Of a DNA stretch of 22,570 bases, positions 11,562-19,235 are shown piece after piece. Both the position numbers and the translations under genes were made by a program. Numbering within the stretch: position 1 is the stretch's first letter; every line of letters begins with the position of its first letter. Under the pieces are notes generated by a model. That model saw nothing but the letters and a program-made list of their open reading frames with translations. It searched no databases and was not told the origin of the DNA. The stretch is from a virus: IMG/VR virus record IMGVR_UViG_3300025132_000336, positions 1 through 22,570 of that record; one strand, given 5' to 3'.

Positions 11562-13045
11562 TGGAACAGGCTCTAACAGCTTCAGAATTTGCAGAGTATC
11601 TTAGTGATGATGAAATATCTAAGATTACTCCGCTTCTTGATCGTCTTAAAGTTTTAGAAGAACAAAAAACCAGCCAAGACAATTATTTAAAATTTGTAAA
11701 GAAGATTTGGCCCACCTTCATTGAGGGCAAGCATCATAAGATATATGCAGACAAGTTACAGAAGGTAGCTGACGGTAAGATTAAGCGTTTGATTGTTAAT
11801 ATGCCACCTCGACATACGAAGTCAGAGTTTGCGAGTTATTTGTTTCCTGCATGGCTCATGGGTAGACGACCTGATTTGAAGATAATACAGGCGACACACA
11901 CGGCAGAACTAGCTGTAGGTTTTGGTCGTAAGGTAAAGAACCTTATTGATAGCGATGATTTTAGGGATATATTCCCAGAGATAAAATTAGCTAGTGATGC
12001 GAAGGCATCTGGCAGATGGTCAACAAATGGTGGCGGAGAATATTACGCTGTTGGAGTTGGAGGTGCGTTAGCTGGTCGTGGTGCTGACTTATGTATCATT
12101 GATGATCCTGTATCAGAGCAAGATGCGTTGAGTCCGACAGCGTTAGATGGTATTTACGAATGGTATACATCAGGACCTAGACAAAGATTGCAACCAGGTG
12201 GATCAATCATTATTGTTATGACCAGATGGGGTATTAAAGACCTGACAGCTAGAGTTATATCCAAGCAAGCTGAAGGAGGAGCAGACAGATGGGAAGTCGT
12301 GGAGTTTCCTGCAATATTTCCAGATACAAACAATGTACTTTGGCCCGAATATTGGAGTCGAGAGGAGTTAGACGGAGTAAAAGCGTCAATTCCAGTAGCC
12401 AAGTGGAATGCACAATATATGCAGAACCCAACGGCAGAAGAAGGAGCTATAATAAAAAGGGAGTGGTGGAATGTTTGGAATAATAGTGAACCACCTCCGT
12501 GTTCATACGTCATACAATCATACGATACCGCTTTCAGTAAAAATGATCGTGCTGACTTTAGTGCTATTACTACTTGGGGGATATTTACTCCAGTAGAAGG
12601 TGAGGGTGATGCGATTATTTTACTTGATGCGGAGAAGGGTAGATGGGATTTTCCAGAACTAAAGCAAAAGGCTTATGAACTAAACGAGGCTTACGATCCT
12701 GATATGATTTTAATAGAGCAAAAAGCGAGTGGTACGCCTTTAACACAGGAGTTAAGACGTATGGGTGTACCTGTTACACCCTTTACACCGAGCAAAGGTG
12801 CTGATAAGTTTGCAAGGATGAATGCTTGCGCACCTGTGTTTGAAAGTGGTATGGTATGGAGACCAGATGCTAATTTTGCAGAGGAAGTTGTTGAGGAATG
12901 TGCGAGTTTTCCACATGGAGACCATGATGACTTGGCAGATTCGATGACACAGGCTATACTAAGATTCAGACAAGGTGGTTTTATATCCACACCTGATGAT
13001 GAAGAATTTGAACCAGGATATAGAAGAAAAATGGAGTATTATTGA
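11561..13045 (+). CDS. terL: terminase large subunit (TerL)
   Basis: The 494-residue packaging motor. ATPase part: Walker A PPRHTKSEF at residues 82-90 (Thr replaces the usual Gly of PPRHGKS), Walker B LCIIDDP at 177-183, and coupling motif TRWG at 221-224. Nuclease part (RNase H fold): SYDTAFS with D322, IEQKASG with E386, and HDDLADSMTQA with D456, D457 and D460. TerL cuts the DNA and drives it into the procapsid through the portal. The start overlaps the previous stop (TAATG). Its partner TerS lies 7.1 kb upstream, with the cassettes in between. Confidence 0.95.
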   Translation: MEQALTASEFAEYLSDDEISKITPLLDRLKVLEEQKTSQDNYLKFVKKIWPTFIEGKHHKIYADKLQKVADGKIKRLIVNMPPRHTKSEFASYLFPAWLMGRRPDLKIIQATHTAELAVGFGRKVKNLIDSDDFRDIFPEIKLASDAKASGRWSTNGGGEYYAVGVGGALAGRGADLCIIDDPVSEQDALSPTALDGIYEWYTSGPRQRLQPGGSIIIVMTRWGIKDLTARVISKQAEGGADRWEVVEFPAIFPDTNNVLWPEYWSREELDGVKASIPVAKWNAQYMQNPTAEEGAIIKREWWNVWNNSEPPPCSYVIQSYDTAFSKNDRADFSAITTWGIFTPVEGEGDAIILLDAEKGRWDFPELKQKAYELNEAYDPDMILIEQKASGTPLTQELRRMGVPVTPFTPSKGADKFARMNACAPVFESGMVWRPDANFAEEVVEECASFPHGDHDDLADSMTQAILRFRQGGFISTPDDEEFEPGYRRKMEYY

Positions 13046-13329
13046 TGACCAAAAGATTGCAAAAAAATCTTTCCAAAGCAGTTTCAAATACAGACATAAA
13101 TAAACTTATGGAAATAATAAAAAGTCCAAGCATGGACAGCATTCCAAAAAATTTACAAGATATTGCAAAGCAATTAGGTAAATCAGTGCAGAAAAAAGAA
13201 ATGGGTGGCGAAGTTATGGACACAACCAAATCCATGCCTGTTGGTATGATGGACGGTGGTAAAGTCAAGAAGATGAACATGGGCGGTGTCATTGGTGGTC
13301 GTGGTGGAAAGTTCAAAGGAGTTAGATAG
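13045..13329 (+). CDS. small Gly-rich phage protein (94 aa)
   Basis: TGATG at 13043-13047 links it to the TerL stop; an in-frame TTG at 13042 is an alternative start. The N-terminal half is a helix-rich, basic part (SNTDINKLMEIIKSPS...IAKQLGKSVQKKE). The C-terminal half is a tail of repeated GG units: EMGGEVMD, MDGGKVKK, MNMGGVIGGRGGKFKGVR. The same GGxV tail is found at the end of the 833-residue protein and in the next gene. Function unknown; position suggests a virion or packaging accessory. Confidence 0.75.
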   Translation: MTKRLQKNLSKAVSNTDINKLMEIIKSPSMDSIPKNLQDIAKQLGKSVQKKEMGGEVMDTTKSMPVGMMDGGKVKKMNMGGVIGGRGGKFKGVR

Positions 13330-13976
13330 TGTCAGACGAAGCCGATAGAATTAGAACTTACCAAGAATTAGCAAGGCGTGGTCAGCCTGTGCCTGGTAAG
13401 AACTTTGGAACTGGCGTTACTCCTAAGACAAAAAAGATAGAGCCAAAAGTAAAGGAGATAAATCCTGGCAAGAATGTTCAACTTAAATTGTTAAGATTAG
13501 GTGGTAATGTGAGTAAAAGCAAAAACCCGTTAGCTGGTTTAAAGATGGCTACTAATATAGCTAATCAAGAAAGTAAGGATTTAGCTAAATTAAAGAAAAT
13601 GGCTAAAAAGCCTCGTAAAATTAAAATGAAAAGACCCACTAACTTAGATATAAGAAACGCATCTATCACTAAACCAACGACAATGGGTATAAACAAAGCA
13701 ACAATTATAAAAGCAGAGAAAGGTGGACTAATGGAAGCAATTGATAAAGTAAAAGCAAAAGAAATGAAATTAGGTGGTGAAGCAAAACCTTTAGTGGGCG
13801 GTCAAAAGAAACTAGACAAAAACAAAGATGGTAGAATATCTGGTGATGATTTTGCTATGATGGAAATGGGTGGCAAAGTAGAGAAATACGGTGGCGGCGG
13901 TAAAGTCAAAGGTGGCAAGATGTCATGTCGTGGCATGGGTGCAGCAATCAAAGGTGGCGGCTTTTCTATTAGATAG
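13329..13976 (+). CDS. Lys/Gly-rich protein with EF-hand-like loop (215 aa)
   Basis: Starts with GTG 13329 overlapping the previous stop (TAGTG). The first 130 residues are strongly basic and partly disordered. Residues 163-174 (DKNKDGRISGDD) fit a Ca-binding EF-hand or dockerin loop: D1, N3, D5, G6, I8, S9 and D12 in the right places. The end is Gly-rich: MEMGGKVEKYGGGGKVKGGKMSCRGMGAAIKGGGFSIR. It lies just before the portal. A virion protein with a metal-stabilised fold is likely, but this is inference. No membrane segment. Confidence 0.7.
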   Translation: MSDEADRIRTYQELARRGQPVPGKNFGTGVTPKTKKIEPKVKEINPGKNVQLKLLRLGGNVSKSKNPLAGLKMATNIANQESKDLAKLKKMAKKPRKIKMKRPTNLDIRNASITKPTTMGINKATIIKAEKGGLMEAIDKVKAKEMKLGGEAKPLVGGQKKLDKNKDGRISGDDFAMMEMGGKVEKYGGGGKVKGGKMSCRGMGAAIKGGGFSIR

Positions 13977-13984
13977 GATTTAAA

Positions 13985-16402
13985 ATGGCAATCGAAAAAA
14001 TAAATGGTATTGATGGCGCAATGCCTCCAGAGATAGAGTCTAATCTAGTTGATTTGACAGAACAGCCTATGATTGAAGGTGTTACAGAATTAGATGATGG
14101 ATCAGCTATCATTGGTGAGATGGAGATGCAAGCAGAAACTCCTATTGCCATTCCTTTCGATGCAAACTTAGCAGAACATATTGACGAAGATATATTGTCA
14201 GAAATATCCAATGAGATTATAGGCAATATAGAAGATGACACTAATTCAAGAAGTGATTGGGAAGAACAATACAAAGGTGGTCTTGAGTTACTCGGTATGA
14301 GTTATGAAGACAGATCAGAACCTTTCGAGGGTGCATCTGGAATAGTACATCCACTACTTGCTGAATCCGTTACACAGTTTCAGGCACAGGCATATCGTGA
14401 AATGCTACCTGCTGGAGGACCTGTTAAGACTTCAATTATTGGAGCAGAAACTCCAGAAGTAACAGCTCAAGCAGAGCGTGTTAAAAATTATATGAATTAT
14501 CAAATAACTTACGAGATGGAAGAATATGATCCAGAATTAGATCAAATGTTATTTTATCTTCCAATTGTAGGTTCAGCATTTAAAAAAGTTTACTTTGATC
14601 CAACAATGCAAAGAGCAGTAAGTAAGTTTGTGCATTCTGAAGACTTAATTGTTCCGTATAGTGCAACAGACTTAGCGACTGCTACGAGAGTTACTCACTG
14701 CATTCGTATGGACAAAAATGAAATTAAAAAATTACAATTATCAGGATTTTACAAAGATATAGACCTTCCTAGTTCTGGTGCTGATTCAGATGGCACGAAT
14801 GATGTGAAGGATACAATTAATGAGATAGAGGGTATTACAAGTAGTTCTTCACAGAACGAAGAAATGATGATTTATGAAGTTCACACAGATTTGGATATTG
14901 AGGGGTTTGAAGATATTGGAGCTGATGGTGAACCGACAGGATTGAAGATGCCCTATATCGTCACAATCATGGAGGACACTGGGGATGTCTTATCAATCAA
15001 ACGGAATTTCAATGAAAGCGATCCGCTCCGTAGGAAAGTGCCTTATTTTGTGCATTATAAGTTCCTACCTGGTCTTGGGTTTTATGGTTTTGGTCTCACG
15101 CACACTATAGGTGGTCTTTCCAGAGCTTCAACATCAATACTTAGACAATTAATAGATGCTGGTACATTGTCTAATCTTCCAGCAGGTTTCAAAGCTAGAG
15201 GAGCTAGAATAAGAGATGACGAAACACCTCTTAATCCTGGCGAATTTAGAGATGTGGATATGGTCGGTGGTGATCTAAGACAAGCTATCATGCCATTACC
15301 ATTTAAAGAACCATCACAGACATTATATTCTCTTATGGGAACATTAATTGATTCTGGTAGACGTTTTGCATCTATGGCTGACATGAAAGTTGGTGAGATG
15401 CAGGGCAACGCTCCTGTTGGCACAACTATGGCTATCATGGAGCGTGGCACGAAGGTTATGTCAGCCATTCATAAACGTCTTCATTATTCGCAGAAGATAG
15501 AGTTTAAGCTATTAGCTCGTGTTTTCTCTATGGATGTTCCAATGTATCCGTATCAAGTGCCAGGTGCGCCACCAGAAATAAAACAAGCTGATTTTGATGA
15601 CAGAATAGATATATTACCTGTTTCTGATCCTAACATATTCTCAATGTCACAACGTATCGCTTTAGCTCAAACTCAATTGCAGTTGGCTCAAAGCAATCCA
15701 GAAATTCATGGGCAGAATGGTATGTACCAAGCCTATCGTAAAATGTACGAAGCGTTAGGCGTTACGAACATAGACCAAGTGTTGCAACCTCCCCCACAAC
15801 CAATGCCCATGAACCCAGCAAAAGAAAATCAAGAGGCATTAAGATTAGCTGTGTTAACTGCATTTCCAGAACAAAATCATCAGGCACATATCACTGCACA
15901 TTTAGCTATGATTTCTACTCCTGTAGCACAATCAAATGCGTCAATACTTATGACATTGCAAGGTCATATATCCGAGCATATAGCCATGATGTCTGAAATA
16001 ACTGCACAGCAAGAAGTTATGGCAACGATACCGCCAGAGCAACAAATGATGATGCAACAAGATCCTAACATGCAAAAGCAGATAGCAGATCAAGTTGCAT
16101 CAAGAGCAGCCGAAATTGCAGCCGAAGTGCAAGAGCAATATGCACAAGCACTTACACCTCCTCCACAAGAAGACCCTCTTGTTAGTTTAAGAAAACAAGA
16201 ATTGGCTCTTCGTGGTTCTGAGATACAGCAAAAAGCCGAACAATTTCAGAAAAGAGCAGAAATGGATGCACAGAAAGAGTCAAATGATACAATGATTGAC
16301 AACAAACGTCTTCAGCAACAAGAAGAAATTGCTCAAGATAGAATACAAACTCAACGAGATATAGCAGCTATGAATGCTATGAAAGGAGGAAGAAGTGGTT
16401 AG
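13985..16402 (+). CDS. portal protein (805 aa)
   Basis: The large P22-like portal that forms the dodecameric ring through which TerL pumps DNA. Recognised by length, place behind TerL, and the sequence: RSDWEEQYKGGLELLGM...SGIVHPLLAESVTQFQAQAYREMLPAGGPVKTSIIG, the clip and stem segments, then a long Gln/Met-rich helical C-terminus (EHIAMMSEITAQQEVMATIPPEQQMMMQQDP...), with a coiled-coil barrel-like end. In related podovirus-type portals this barrel reaches into the capsid. A half-site of the palindrome, CCGAACAATTT (16236-16246), lies near the end of the gene and encodes AEQF. Its tail overlaps the next gene by 8 bases. Confidence 0.88.
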   Translation: MAIEKINGIDGAMPPEIESNLVDLTEQPMIEGVTELDDGSAIIGEMEMQAETPIAIPFDANLAEHIDEDILSEISNEIIGNIEDDTNSRSDWEEQYKGGLELLGMSYEDRSEPFEGASGIVHPLLAESVTQFQAQAYREMLPAGGPVKTSIIGAETPEVTAQAERVKNYMNYQITYEMEEYDPELDQMLFYLPIVGSAFKKVYFDPTMQRAVSKFVHSEDLIVPYSATDLATATRVTHCIRMDKNEIKKLQLSGFYKDIDLPSSGADSDGTNDVKDTINEIEGITSSSSQNEEMMIYEVHTDLDIEGFEDIGADGEPTGLKMPYIVTIMEDTGDVLSIKRNFNESDPLRRKVPYFVHYKFLPGLGFYGFGLTHTIGGLSRASTSILRQLIDAGTLSNLPAGFKARGARIRDDETPLNPGEFRDVDMVGGDLRQAIMPLPFKEPSQTLYSLMGTLIDSGRRFASMADMKVGEMQGNAPVGTTMAIMERGTKVMSAIHKRLHYSQKIEFKLLARVFSMDVPMYPYQVPGAPPEIKQADFDDRIDILPVSDPNIFSMSQRIALAQTQLQLAQSNPEIHGQNGMYQAYRKMYEALGVTNIDQVLQPPPQPMPMNPAKENQEALRLAVLTAFPEQNHQAHITAHLAMISTPVAQSNASILMTLQGHISEHIAMMSEITAQQEVMATIPPEQQMMMQQDPNMQKQIADQVASRAAEIAAEVQEQYAQALTPPPQEDPLVSLRKQELALRGSEIQQKAEQFQKRAEMDAQKESNDTMIDNKRLQQQEEIAQDRIQTQRDIAAMNAMKGGRSG

Positions 16403-16667
16403 TTCAGTTCGTGCAGGAATGATTGCACAAGAAAAAGAAAAGAAGAGACAAACAAGACTTGCTGAAGAAATGGCAAAACAAGGCATAGTGACTTCACCAG
16501 AAGTTGTTATGAAAACAATAATAAAACAAAATCCTTTGGAAGTATTAGAGGTTATAGCAGATGTCGAACCAAAAACGGAACAAAGCACAAAAGAAGATAA
16601 ACCAAAGAAAAAGACAAAAGCCAAAAAACAAACCAAAAATAATAACAAAGTTCTCAAAGATAGCTAG
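16395..16667 (+). CDS. small Lys-rich phage protein (90 aa)
   Basis: GTG start at 16395, five bases behind GGAGG (16385-16389), overlapping the portal end. MVSSVRAGMIAQEKEKKRQTRLAEEMAKQGIVTSPEVVMKTIIKQNPLEVLEVIAD is a charged helical part; the last third is KPKKKTKAKKQTKNNNKV, very basic. No known fold. Co-translated with the portal, so probably a head-assembly accessory that contacts DNA or the portal barrel. A terminator follows. Confidence 0.7.
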   Translation: MVSSVRAGMIAQEKEKKRQTRLAEEMAKQGIVTSPEVVMKTIIKQNPLEVLEVIADVEPKTEQSTKEDKPKKKTKAKKQTKNNNKVLKDS

Positions 16668-16693
16668 ACCTCAAAGGTTTGAAGGTGTTTTTT
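16668..16693 (+). terminator. rho-independent terminator T5
   Basis: ACCTCAAA pairs with TTTGAAGGT with one bulged base (16668-16686), followed by a run of T. It separates the portal unit from the membrane-protein unit, although read-through is likely in a late operon. Confidence 0.75.
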
Positions 16694-16704
16694 AAGAGGT
16701 AAAT

Positions 16705-17448
16705 ATGGTAGTTGCAGAAATTCTTACTGGTATTGCTCTAGTTCAAAAATCAGTAGATTTCATAAAGAGCAACATAGGTACAGTAAACGACATAAAAGAT
16801 ATAGCTAAACAGATAGATGGTTTCTTTGAGGGTGAAGCTCAAATGAATAAAGGTCAAGGCAAAGGTCTTGGCATCAAAGAACAGTTTGGAGTTGAGTCAA
16901 CTGCTAGTGATTTTATAGATAGAAAGTTATTAGAAGAAAAAAGACACGAACTTAAAATGATAATCAACTTGAGGTTTGGTCCTACTGCTTGGGATCAAAT
17001 TTTAGCTGAAAGAGCAAATAGAATAAATGAAGCTAAAGAAGCTGTTAGATTAAAAAAAATTGAGGCAAGACAAAAACAAAAAGAAATAATAGATGTTTTG
17101 CAAACAGCAGGGATTGTTTTCTGTGTTATTGCAGTTTTAGGTATTACTATAGCTATGTATTTTAAAGCATTTGCTTATGAGTACAAATCTAAAGATTACA
17201 CAAGACAACAAAAAATACAAAGAGGCGAAATAGTTTTGCCAACTATGACTACTTGTAGGCTTACAAAACAAAAAGTTTTTAAAGATAAAATGGCTTGTAT
17301 TTATGAGGGTGCAAATAAAACATATGAACTAGAATTTACTGATATACACATTGGTTGCCCTAGACAGTATAAATGTGTTCTTAATCCCAATGGCAAAGAG
17401 CCAAGCATTGATAAAGTTATGGAAAGTTTAAGGAGTATAGCCAAATGA
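16705..17448 (+). CDS. membrane protein with coiled-coil and Cys-rich end (247 aa)
   Basis: Residues 1-130 are mostly helical (amphipathic N-terminus, then EEKRHELKMIINLRFGPTAWDQILAERANRINEAKEAVRLKKIEARQKQKE); one membrane helix lies at about 131-155; the end contains four Cys (184, 198, 218, 224) that may form disulfides outside the cytoplasm. The pattern of a long cytoplasmic helix, one span and a Cys-rich outer domain suits a phage envelope protein in the lysis group. Ribosome site AGAGGT. First gene of a run of five membrane or small genes. Not recognised as a named family. Confidence 0.7.
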   Translation: MVVAEILTGIALVQKSVDFIKSNIGTVNDIKDIAKQIDGFFEGEAQMNKGQGKGLGIKEQFGVESTASDFIDRKLLEEKRHELKMIINLRFGPTAWDQILAERANRINEAKEAVRLKKIEARQKQKEIIDVLQTAGIVFCVIAVLGITIAMYFKAFAYEYKSKDYTRQQKIQRGEIVLPTMTTCRLTKQKVFKDKMACIYEGANKTYELEFTDIHIGCPRQYKCVLNPNGKEPSIDKVMESLRSIAK

Positions 17449-17648
17449 CAGCATTTATGCTGTACTGTACGTTAAACGGATTTTTAGTTAAAGAAGGAGC
17501 AATTTATTTTCGTAATGTAAATGATTGTTTGAGATTTGAAAAAAAACTTAGTAATCAAACATTTATGAAAAATAATGAAGAACAAGTTTATGATTGTATT
17601 TGTAAACTGATTCCTAAAGTTGATCCTAAAAAAGTGAGGGTTTATTGA
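17445..17648 (+). CDS. small Cys-containing protein (67 aa)
   Basis: ATGA overlap with the previous stop. MTAFMLYCTLNGFLVKEGAIYFRNVNDCLRFEKKL...QVYDCICKLIPKVDPKKVRVY has a weak hydrophobic start and four Cys, and may be an exported or membrane-near protein. It resembles the gene at 1230 in layout. Function unknown; its place between two membrane proteins suggests an envelope or lysis role. Confidence 0.65.
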   Translation: MTAFMLYCTLNGFLVKEGAIYFRNVNDCLRFEKKLSNQTFMKNNEEQVYDCICKLIPKVDPKKVRVY

Positions 17649-17857
17649 TGACAGAAGATAAAAAGAAAATAATTAATGTGGACATAGGTCAGAATAGTTT
17701 TGAGCTTATTCTTCGCATATTAGGAAATGAGTTTATTGCAATAAAGATTGGCTCAACTAATTTTTCTGGTAAATTAATAGCAGGCGGTATTTTATTATTG
17801 TTTTTTACTTTTATGATATTAGAAGTGTTTGGGTTGAATGAGGCGTTGATGAAATGA
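17648..17857 (+). CDS. single-span membrane protein (69 aa)
   Basis: Start ATG 17648 within TGATG. Residues 1-40 are soluble (MTEDKKKIINVDIGQNSFELILRILGNEFIAIKIGS), with one membrane helix at about 43-63 (LIAGGILLLFFTFMILEVFGL). Near-universal in this kind of gene group is a small helper of the holin, but I cannot name the family. It overlaps the next gene by four bases (ATGA). Confidence 0.65.
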   Translation: MTEDKKKIINVDIGQNSFELILRILGNEFIAIKIGSTNFSGKLIAGGILLLFFTFMILEVFGLNEALMK

Positions 17858-18090
17858 ATGTAGATACTTTTTTAAGATGGAAAATATTACCAAGATTGAT
17901 GATGCTTGCTAGTACAGTAATGTCTTGGCGTTGTGCAGAATGGTTTATGGGTTTGGAAGACCCAACCGCATCGCAATCAGCATTTGTATCTGTAGTTATG
18001 GGTGTAATGACAGGTGTATTTGGTATATGGATGGGTCACGAACATAAGGGAGATAATAATGTTAACAGCGTTAATAGGACCAGTAAGTAA
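17854..18090 (+). CDS. small holin-like membrane protein (78 aa)
   Basis: Two membrane helices at about 11-32 and 43-60, separated by EWFMGLEDPTASQ; the end (GHEHKGDNNVNSVNRTSK) is soluble. MNVDTFLRWKILPRLMMLASTVMSWRCAEWFM is like small two-span proteins I associate with marine phages. Holin-type or lysis-helper protein is a reasonable guess. The last 32 bases overlap the holin gene. Confidence 0.65.
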   Translation: MNVDTFLRWKILPRLMMLASTVMSWRCAEWFMGLEDPTASQSAFVSVVMGVMTGVFGIWMGHEHKGDNNVNSVNRTSK

Positions 18091-18454
18091 TTTACTTGGT
18101 AAGTTTATAGAAGACAAAGACATGAAGAATAAGTTGGCACATCAGGTGGCAACGATGGCTGAGAATCATGCGCAGGAGCTTGCGAAAGGTCAAATAGAAA
18201 TAAACAAGGCAGAAGCACAGCATAAATCCATATTTGTGGCGGGCTGGCGACCCTTTATCGGTTGGACCTGCGGCATTGCCCTATGTTGGCATTTCGTACT
18301 TGCACCTGTTACTATGTTTGTATGTGCTTACTTATCTGTGCAAATACCAGAATTACCAACTTTTGATATGGGTTCACTTATGACTGTTTTGATGGGAATG
18401 CTTGGATTGGGCGGCTTGAGGACATATGAAAAGCAAAAAGGATTAACAAAATAA
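18059..18454 (+). CDS. holin of GTA 3-TM type (131 aa)
   Basis: The start at ATG 18059 has AAGGGAG just upstream; an upstream in-frame codon at 18014 lies within the previous gene and is less likely. A helical part (residues 1-55) precedes SIFVAGWRPFIGWTCGIALCWHFVLAPVTMFVCAYLSV and a last helix DMGSLMTVLMGMLGLGGLRTYEKQKGL. The GWRPFIGW...LGLGGLRTYEK layout fits the three-TM holin family of gene transfer agents and phages (PF11351-like). Holins open the inner membrane at lysis. No endolysin is found in this window. Confidence 0.8.
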   Translation: MLTALIGPVSNLLGKFIEDKDMKNKLAHQVATMAENHAQELAKGQIEINKAEAQHKSIFVAGWRPFIGWTCGIALCWHFVLAPVTMFVCAYLSVQIPELPTFDMGSLMTVLMGMLGLGGLRTYEKQKGLTK

Positions 18455-18561
18455 TGTTATGGCATTGGTTGAGATTAGCAAAATGTTTTAATAAAATTGG
18501 TAATTATTTTTATTATAAACATGTAAAATGTTTAAGAATATCACAAGGTAGAGGTAAATAA
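18454..18561 (+). CDS. possible small basic peptide (35 aa)
   Basis: TAATG at 18452-18456 links this frame to the holin stop. It encodes MLWHWLRLAKCFNKIGNYFYYKHVKCLRISQGRGK, basic and aromatic, ending at 18561, three bases before the next gene. It fills the only gap in this cluster. Too short to identify; it could be non-coding spacer. Confidence 0.4.
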   Translation: MLWHWLRLAKCFNKIGNYFYYKHVKCLRISQGRGK

Positions 18562-18563
18562 TT

Positions 18564-18758
18564 GTGGACGGAATTAAATTAGCAGAGTATTTATATAAGA
18601 ACATACGTCAAAGAAAAGAGGAATTAGCTCAATCTTTGGCTGATGGTTCGATAGACTCAATGGAAGACTATCGGTTCATAACAGGTCAAATACGAGGAAT
18701 GACTTGGGTTGAAGAAGAATTAAAATCCTCGATGAAAGGTACAGACTTAGATGACTAA
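18564..18758 (+). CDS. small phage protein (64 aa)
   Basis: GTG start at 18564 with AGAGGT at about 18550-18556. MDGIKLAEYLYKNIRQRKEELAQSLADGSIDSMEDYRFITGQIRGMTWVEEELKSSM is all helical and recalls small unknown phage head proteins that sit ahead of capsid genes. It overlaps the co-chaperonin gene by 8 bases, so the two are coupled. Confidence 0.7.
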   Translation: MDGIKLAEYLYKNIRQRKEELAQSLADGSIDSMEDYRFITGQIRGMTWVEEELKSSMKGTDLDD

Positions 18759-19224
18759 GAAACTGATCGTGCCAGAGCGGTTTATGGCACAAAAAAAAAT
18801 AAACCCAACTCCTCCCCCTATAAGTAAAGCATTTGATGATAAAGAAGATGCTAATCCAAACTCAAAAGATCCGTCTAAAATGGAAGCATCAGCACTTGAT
18901 CGCTTGCCAAAACCAACTGGATATAGAATGCTTGTTATTCCATATTATGTTCCAGAAAAGGTTAATGGTATTATAATACCTGATAAGACGAGAGATCGTG
19001 AGAGTTTTGCAAGTGTCGTAGCATACGTTGTGAAAGTAGGACCTGATGCTTACAAAGATAAAGATAAATTCCCAAGTGGAGCGTGGTGTTCTGAGAAAGA
19101 TTGGGTGCTTATGGGTAGATATGCTGGAAATAAGTTCAAAGTGGACGGTTTAGAGCTAAGAATCATAAATGACGATAATATTATTGCATCTATACTTGAC
19201 CCTAAAGACATTTCTTATATATAA
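18751..19224 (+). CDS. phage co-chaperonin (GroES-like)
   Basis: A 157-residue protein with a 50-residue disordered N-terminus, followed by the Cpn10 fold: TGYRMLVIPYYVPEKVNGIIIPDKTRDRESFASVVAYVVKVGPDAYKDKDKFPSGAWCSEKDWVLMGRYAGNKFKVDG. The loop with G73 and III at 74-76 is like the mobile loop by which GroES binds GroEL. A phage-coded lid lets the host GroEL fold a capsid protein that the host lid cannot serve, as T4 gp31 does. Its position right ahead of scaffold and capsid genes supports this. The stop overlaps the scaffold ORF start region. Confidence 0.85.
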   Translation: MTKKLIVPERFMAQKKINPTPPPISKAFDDKEDANPNSKDPSKMEASALDRLPKPTGYRMLVIPYYVPEKVNGIIIPDKTRDRESFASVVAYVVKVGPDAYKDKDKFPSGAWCSEKDWVLMGRYAGNKFKVDGLELRIINDDNIIASILDPKDISYI

Positions 19225-19235
19225 TGGAGAGCATA

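Noticed and set aside
12154-12513. Minus-strand frame of 119 residues within terL, and other long minus frames (3367-3678, 15082-15468, 16280-16657, 21558-21947)
   Set aside because: All are shadows of well-supported + strand genes, with no ribosome site or sensible protein.
16415-16426. GGAATGATTGC resembling the operator dyad
   Set aside because: One base off, inside a coding region, without a promoter around it; taken as chance.
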